A stretch of DNA of 64,000 nt, from assembly GCF_900005765.1 (NCBI RefSeq), contig NC_041690.1:310001-374000 (forward strand), read 5' to 3'. Below, one piece after another: positions 57,828 to 64,000 of the stretch. Within the stretch, counting starts at the first letter, position 1; the number at the start of each line of letters is the position of its first letter. The notes below the pieces were generated by a model. It did no database searches. It had not been told where the DNA came from and worked only from the letters and a program-made list of their open reading frames with translations. The DNA is from Plasmodium relictum (taxonomy: Eukaryota > Apicomplexa > Aconoidasida > Haemosporida > Plasmodiidae). A program made the translations under genes and the position numbers.

Positions 57828-58530
57828 TTAAATAGTGACATATTGTTTTTCTATCTTATTATCAGACATAATTCGTAATTCATAATTAATTTGAGTTAAA
57901 AGAAATCTTTTTTTTAATTCTTCGAAACATTTTTGAAAAATAACTAAAGCTTCTTCTAAATTTATATTTTCGTGATAATATTTATCTAAAATTGCATTAA
58001 CCAAATAAGCACCATATCCATGTGCCCCTTTATTTACTGCATCCATATTACTTAAGTAATCACACCAATATAATTGATATCCATCTTTCTAAAAAAAAAA
58101 AAATATATATGTACATATATATATATATATGTTTTCATCGTAATAACATATTTTCCTAAAAAATAAAAAAAGCTTATTTTTTCTTTTTTTTTTTTATATT
58201 TACATTATCATATCCAGCTATTAAACAATTAACTTCATATGGATTTCTTCTCAAATAGTAGGCTAAATTTTTTCTAGTAAAATAAGCAAAGGATTTAACA
58301 AATAAATCAGTTGAATTCTGAAATTGGTATAAATGAACATTTTTTCTGATAAATTCACCAAATTGAATTCTATCTCCAATAGAACCTCCTAATAATAAAC
58401 ACTTATTCCCATTTATGTCATAAAATTTTGTTTTGTCATCATTTTTTAATTTAACAATTGAATTGATGCTATATGTGTCTGCTGCTAATATAACAAAATT
58501 CTTTCCTTTTAAACCAATTAATGTATCCAT
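57828..58530 (-). CDS. 20S proteasome subunit beta type-4 (PSMB2/Pre1 class), two exons, 195 aa
   Basis: Exons on the minus strand: 58530-58204 and 58088-57828, phase 0. The sequence follows human PSMB2 from end to end: MDTLIGLKGKNFVILAAD, IVKLKNDDKTKFYDI, GDRIQFGEFIRKNVHLYQF, FTRKNLAYYLRRNPYEVNCL, then AGYD. After the intron come YQLYWCDYLS, HGYGAYLVNAILDKYY and EELKKRFLL. There is no propeptide and no N-terminal catalytic threonine, as expected for this structural beta subunit. It forms part of the beta ring of the proteasome. Length matches the family. The second exon's acceptor lies directly after a T run. Confidence 0.95.
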
Positions 58531-61500
58531 AGGTAAAAAAAAAAAAGAAAAAAAATGAAATAATTAAACAAAAAATTAAAAAAAAAAAATCAACAAATAT
58601 AAAATTAAAAGGAGTAAATAAGCATACCTTTTTTTAAAAAAAAAAAATATATATATATATTAAGAAAATACAAAAATATATATATAAAAAAGTAAATATT
58701 TATATATCAGGAAAATACAAAAATATGTAAAAAAAATAAATATAAAAATAGATAAAAATTGTTCTATTTGTATTTTATATAATTTAAATTGTTAAAAAAA
58801 AAAGTAAAATATATATATATATATATTTCTTTTATATTGTATAATAAAAAAAATAAAATAAGCAATTCCATATATTTATGCTAAAATTTTATAAATAATT
58901 TAAAAAAGTATTTAAAATTTTTATTAGAGAACTCGAAATTTTGAAGGGATTGTATTAATAAAAATATGTAGTTTTATAATAGCCATAATTTCTAAATAAT
59001 TTTAATTATATTTTTATTTTGTTTATTTATTTTTTTTTTATTAGCATATAATTAAATTTTATTTTTATTTCATCCATTCTTTTTTTGCTTTTATATAGTT
59101 TTATTTTATTTTATTTTTTCATTTTATAAAATACAAAATTATAATTTTAACATTTCACTTTTATTTTATATAAAAAAAGCTTAAAATGTATTCTTTTAAT
59201 TATATTTTATTTTCCATTCCACATCTTTGAAAAAATACAAAAGAACATTATTTTAAATAGGGACCTTTTATTGTTTATTTATGCATTTTTTTTTTTTTTT
59301 ATTTAGAATAGATCAAGTATTTTCATATTAATTTTTTTTTTTTATGTAAAATTTAGTAGTTGCAATTATATATAATTATTATTATTGAAAATATCATATA
59401 ATATAATAATTTCAATTATTGTTCCTTTATATACTATCTTGCTTATTTATTTTAATATTTTTTTTTATAAAAATAGTAGTGTTTATTATTTTTATTGGAA
59501 GAATAAAAAAAAAAAATAATTCTTAGGAAAATATAAACTGCTGTAAGATAAAAGTTTAATACTATTGAAATAAAATACAATGATTTTAAATGAAAAAAAT
59601 AGAATAAAGTAATATAAGGTGCATAAGAAAATAAAAGGATAGTTTAGAAATTAAAACAAAAAATTATAAAAGAAAATAATCTAAATTTTATTTGATAACA
59701 ATTTTAAATAAAATGATACAGAAAATATATATATATATATAAACAAAATATGAAAATATAAAAAAGAGTTTTTTTAAATGTATCATATAAATTTATAAAA
59801 TTATATTATTGTATATTTGTTTTTAAATTTTAAATAAACAATTCATAAATTTTCAATTTATATATATATTTAATTAGTAAATTATTCTATTACGCTTTTA
59901 CAAATATAGAAATGAATACAAACAAATTTTGTTAATTTTTTACCTTATATTCACAATAATAAGATTTATTTATTTCAAAAGATAATTTTGGAATAGTATA
60001 GTATATAAATGGCGTGTTGTTTTAATAGATATATTTTTTTATTCTTTAAATTCTACATGTCTTTTTTTTTCTTTTACACTTTATTGTTTTTATTTTTTTA
60101 AATAAATACCTGTATGAGCAAATTATAAGGCTATTAATTTTTGTTTTTTTAAATGTTTTAATGGACTATAATATGTAATTCTAATACTCAAGTTCACACA
60201 TTATATATTTTAAGTTTTGATTATCTATATAATATTTTTTAAACGTATGTAGCTATTTTTCTATATTTATGAGACATTTCAATATTGTATATTCATTTAT
60301 ATTTTTACAATTTCGTTTTATATTTATTCAAATATCTATTATAATAATAGTTTTAAATTATAATAATTTGAATTAAGATCCTTTTAAAAATACTTTATAT
60401 GTCTATGATACAATAATGTTCATACTTTATATATTTTTTTTAACCTGTGTAATTACTTTTCTTTTTTTATAAGTTCAATTAATTCATGTTATATGTGTTT
60501 ATTTTTTGTTGTTGAAGAAAAAAAGTATATATTTTTTTATATTGATGTATAAAAAGGTTTCTCTTCCTTTTCTTGAAAAAATAACGGTTGAAATTTTTGT
60601 ATTATATATATTTTATTATTAAATAGATTAAAAAATTCATTTTCTTCTTTATATAGAATAAAAATAAAATTCGAACTTTTTGTGTTAGCAATCTATATAG
60701 TATCACCTTATTTATAACTATAAATTTTTATATATATATATTTTTTTAAGGCTACTTAAACTTTTCCATAGGAACTCCTTTCATATTTTTTTTTATTATT
60801 GAAAAGTTCAAAGATATCGTACATTTATAATTATACACACAATAACAAAAACAATAATAAATTAAAATTTTTACTGATGCTCAAATATATGTTCTATGTA
60901 AGCCTCATTATTTATATTCATTTCTTTTTTTTTAAATTTTCTTAAATGTGACTAATTGAGAAATTAAATTTATTACATTTATCAGAATAGATAAAAATGA
61001 AATTTTTTTTATACTTTGATATAATTTTTGTCTTTGGCATATTTCATTTTTTTTCTTTTTTCTTTTATCAATATTTTCTTATTTATTATTATATTCATTA
61101 TATTTTTTTTATAAAAATCATTTTCATTTATATTTAAATTATTACATGAACACTGTCAAACTACTAGAATTAACAACAAAATTATTTAAAAAATAAAACT
61201 TATATAAATAAAAATTTCTTTTAAATTTGTAATAATATTAAAAATATGTACTCATGAAAATAAGAGAATCCCAATGAATCTATTTAAAATATTCTCAAAA
61301 AAAAAATATATATTATATATATATATATATTTATATATGTTGAAGTATTAGTCATATGAAAAAGTTGTCAACATCAAAAAAAAGGAAAAAGAAGGTACAA
61401 TGAAAATTTTTGAATAACTGCTATTTGTAAAAATTTATAAAAAAAAATTATCTTGAATAAAAAGAACTATGCTATTTATTTTTAAAACAATATAAATAAT

Positions 61501-62437
61501 AAAAGTATCATATAAAAAAAGCCATATATATATGTAGATGTAATTTAAAAGAGCTATAAATTCATTATTTATTGTATTATTTTTTTTATAAAAATATCTA
61601 TAAAATTTTTATAACCATCTAAAATTATTTTACTATATATATATATATACATTCATAACATCAATACTAATTTTTTTTTTTTTATTTTATCTTTTATTTA
61701 TTTTCAATAATTGTCAACTTATAAATGTTTTAAAATATCTTTAAAATAGTTTCTTATATAATAAAAATTTATTAATATAATTATTCTAAATATATTAAAT
61801 TTCACATGAAAAATATATGGAATATTATCTTTTAAATAAAAAATTAATTTTAGAAAAAGTTTAAATAAATAAAATTTACATACACAATATTTAAAAAAAA
61901 AGAAAAAGAATAAGACTAATACACATAGAGGTTTATTTTAAAAAATTTTATAAAATATAAAGAATATTATCTAATATTTTAATATATAATATATGAAATC
62001 ATAAAATAGAAAAGTAATTATAGCATAAATGATATTATTATAAAAAAAAAAAATTTTGTTTATGCAAGGAATATCAAAAAAAAAAATTTAATATATTGAA
62101 ATATAAAAATAGATACAAGTTAAAAAAAAAAATTAATAAAATAGAATCATTTTTTAAAAAGGATGAAGTAAAAAATAAATAAAAAGTGTTTTAAAGAAAA
62201 ATAGAAAATAAGTATATATATATATTAAATGGAAATGAAAGAGAATAATTAATTTAGCATAAATGATAAGAAATTTATCTTAATATATTTTTTTATGTAA
62301 TTTAAAAAATGAATAAAATCAAGGAAATAACAGAATTAAAATGTAAACAAGTTTTAGAAAATGATTAATAAAAATAGATAATATTATAATAAAAAAAAAA
62401 AAAAAAAAGAATAAAGAAAATATAAAACTTTAATAAA
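58531..62437. promoter_or_regulatory. 3.9-kb divergent gap between proteasome gene and S1-like gene
   Basis: No frame of gene length and no RNA gene recognised. The DNA is A/T-rich throughout with (TA)n runs (58814-58827, 61310-61331) and a patch of poorer homopolymer content at about 59880-60900. Both flanking promoters are here. The size is large for spacers in this window, so an unseen multi-exon or noncoding gene is possible. Confidence 0.45.
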
Positions 62438-64000
62438 ATGATAAATTTTTCTATATTCTATTTTTTTATGATCTTATGCATTTTAAAATATAATTATGCT
62501 TTAAAAAATAAGAAAATCAGATTTTTCTTTTTGAATAAATCTGTTAAAAACAAGCTCATAATTAGAAAATATAAATTGAGGAAGTATTTAAATAAAATAA
62601 ATGATGTAACAAATATCAATGTAGGAGAGTTAAAAATAGGGAAAATATATGATATTATAAATAATGATATATATGTTCGGTTAAAAAATAATAATCAAAA
62701 TGTTATTATAAAAAGAGAAAATAATTACTTGCTAGAAGATGAACTTTTATATGAATATTTATATAATTCTAATTTAATAGATAATACATTATATAATAAA
62801 TTGATGAAAAAAATTGTAAAAAATGGGATGAATAAAAGTGAAATAAATGAATGTGTAGTTTTAATTAAAGAAATAAATGAGAAAAGCGAAATAATTGGTG
62901 AATTATATACAAATGAAATAAGTAAAAGAAAAGAAAAAATTTATGAAAAATTGAATGAGCTAAAAAATTCAGAAAAAAAGATTTTCATAAAAATTCTAAA
63001 AAGTGTAAGAAATAAATATTTTATAGTTCTTATTCATGATTGTATAAAAGGATTTTTATTACATGATAAAGAAGAAGATATGATGGATTTATCATTTAAT
63101 CCAAAGTTAAGCGCATATATAATTGATGTAAATAAAAAGTTAGAATATGTTTTTTTGTCAATGAAAAAATTCCCCGAAAACATTTTAAATGAAAAGTTAC
63201 TAAGCTTACAGCATACTATTTTAATAGAAAATTTATTTGAAAACAATTATTTTAAAGCAGAAATTTCTGATTTTTGTAATAATGGAAATAATATAATAGT
63301 TAATATATTTGAGAATAAAATAAATTCAATAAAAGTAAAAATTAAATCACATAATATAATTAACACAAAAAATATTCTGAGGAATTTTGATTATATGAAA
63401 AATAAAGTAATAGATTATCAGTTTAATAAATATAATGCTAATACAAATGATTCATGTGATGATAAAAATTATAAGAAAAATATGCAGAAAGAGGATTTTG
63501 ATGAAAACGATATAAAAAAAAAAAATAAAGGAATTTCAAAAAAGGATTATTATGAAAAATATAAAAAATTTGTAGAAAATTTCTATGGATGTAAAGAACC
63601 AGATGCACTAAAATATATTGATGTGGACAATTACATTTATAAAAAAGAAAGGTTGATTTATGTTAGAATCATTAATAAAACATCAGATAAAAATATGTAT
63701 GAAGGGAGTATGAAAAATTCAGATATAATGAATGAATACATATATGATATTATAAAAAAGATGGCATGTGAAGAAAACAAAGTGTCAAATTATGATGAAA
63801 AATTAAGATATCCTTCTAAAGTACTAGGATTTTTTAATAGATTTGTTATACTTTCTACTAGAGTTCTGAGTATTGATAGTAATGATGAAAAAAATAATAA
63901 TAGTAACAACGATGAAAATAATAGAACTTGTAATAATAATAATAATATAAAAGATGTAGTAACACTCATAGAAAAGCGTTATATAGATTATGAGAATTTA
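62438..64000 (+). CDS. Probable apicoplast-targeted protein with S1-like segment, first 521 codons (gene runs off the window)
   Basis: Open from ATG to the right edge with no stop. The start shows a bipartite leader. A signal-peptide core (FSIFYFFMILCILKYNYA) is followed by a basic, Asn/Lys-rich stretch (KNKKIRFFFLNKSVKNKLII), the pattern of apicoplast import. Around residues 60-80, VGELKIGKIYDIINNDIYVRL resembles the first strands of an S1 RNA-binding domain; a second weaker copy may follow near 180-200 (KYFIVLIHDCIKGFLLHDKE). The rest is Lys/Asn/Glu-rich. Translation or RNA metabolism in the apicoplast is a possible role, by inference. The S1 call is weak because the fold has little sequence signature. 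Confidence 0.6.
   Translation, partial: MINFSIFYFFMILCILKYNYALKNKKIRFFFLNKSVKNKLIIRKYKLRKYLNKINDVTNINVGELKIGKIYDIINNDIYVRLKNNNQNVIIKRENNYLLEDELLYEYLYNSNLIDNTLYNKLMKKIVKNGMNKSEINECVVLIKEINEKSEIIGELYTNEISKRKEKIYEKLNELKNSEKKIFIKILKSVRNKYFIVLIHDCIKGFLLHDKEEDMMDLSFNPKLSAYIIDVNKKLEYVFLSMKKFPENILNEKLLSLQHTILIENLFENNYFKAEISDFCNNGNNIIVNIFENKINSIKVKIKSHNIINTKNILRNFDYMKNKVIDYQFNKYNANTNDSCDDKNYKKNMQKEDFDENDIKKKNKGISKKDYYEKYKKFVENFYGCKEPDALKYIDVDNYIYKKERLIYVRIINKTSDKNMYEGSMKNSDIMNEYIYDIIKKMACEENKVSNYDEKLRYPSKVLGFFNRFVILSTRVLSIDSNDEKNNNSNNDENNRTCNNNNNIKDVVTLIEKRYIDYENL

Noticed and set aside
1-64000. CRISPR arrays, tRNA or rRNA genes, insertion sequences, subtelomeric repeats
   Set aside because: No regularly spaced direct repeats with unique spacers, no GC-rich cloverleaf or rRNA segment, no transposase and no telomere-type heptamers were seen on reading both strands.

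Overview
The window is nuclear chromosomal DNA of a malaria parasite (Plasmodium). By eye well over four fifths of the bases are A or T (not counted). Genes carry short introns with GTA/GTTA donors and T-rich TAG/CAG acceptors, coding regions are full of Asn/Lys low-complexity inserts, and one gene is clearly EXP2, the vacuolar-membrane pore of the PTEX export system, which is specific to Plasmodium and close relatives. The combination of histone deacetylase, diacylglycerol kinase, SulP anion transporter, EXP2, RCL1 and proteasome beta-4 genes in this order matches, from memory, an internal part of P. falciparum chromosome 14 (around PF3D7_1470800 to 1472400). The extreme A+T content together with visible divergence from P. 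falciparum suggests an avian species such as the P. gallinaceum / P. relictum group; that species call is inference.

Layout. 1-1.3 kb: the last exon of an unknown gene and a three-exon unknown gene. 1.3-4.1 kb: no intact gene, but coding-like fragments. 4.1-15.6 kb, minus strand: an M1-type aminopeptidase, a seven-exon seven-transmembrane protein of the GPR180/TMEM145 type, and a class II histone deacetylase with ankyrin-like repeats. 16.3-18.7 kb: the Golgi protein YIP1 (+) and the splicing factor ISY1 (-), convergent and overlapping by 18 bases. 19.0-24.8 kb: a large calpain-like/androglobin-like protein. 25.6-34.3 kb, minus strand: three low-complexity proteins, two of which are probably one gene broken by a single-base shift. 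36.1-44.8 kb, plus strand: TMEM43 family protein, diacylglycerol kinase, RAP-domain protein. 45.0-47.7 kb (-): SulP anion transporter. 51.0-52.2 kb (+): EXP2. 53.8-55.2 kb (-): RCL1. 57.0 kb (+): small VMA21-like membrane protein. 57.8-58.5 kb (-): proteasome beta-4. 62.4 kb to the right edge (+): start of a probable apicoplast-targeted S1-like protein.

These are independent housekeeping and parasite genes, each with its own promoter; nothing resembles an operon, defence island or mobile element. Exon boundaries were worked out by hand from splice motifs, reading phase and family similarity, so they are models, not mapped transcripts. The observations most worth a second look are the probable frameshift that splits one gene at about 30.7 kb and the GC-rich inverted repeat beside it, the overlapping convergent coding ends at 17.67 kb, paired TGCATGCA palindromes upstream of EXP2, and the diverged M1 peptidase and calpain-like proteins.
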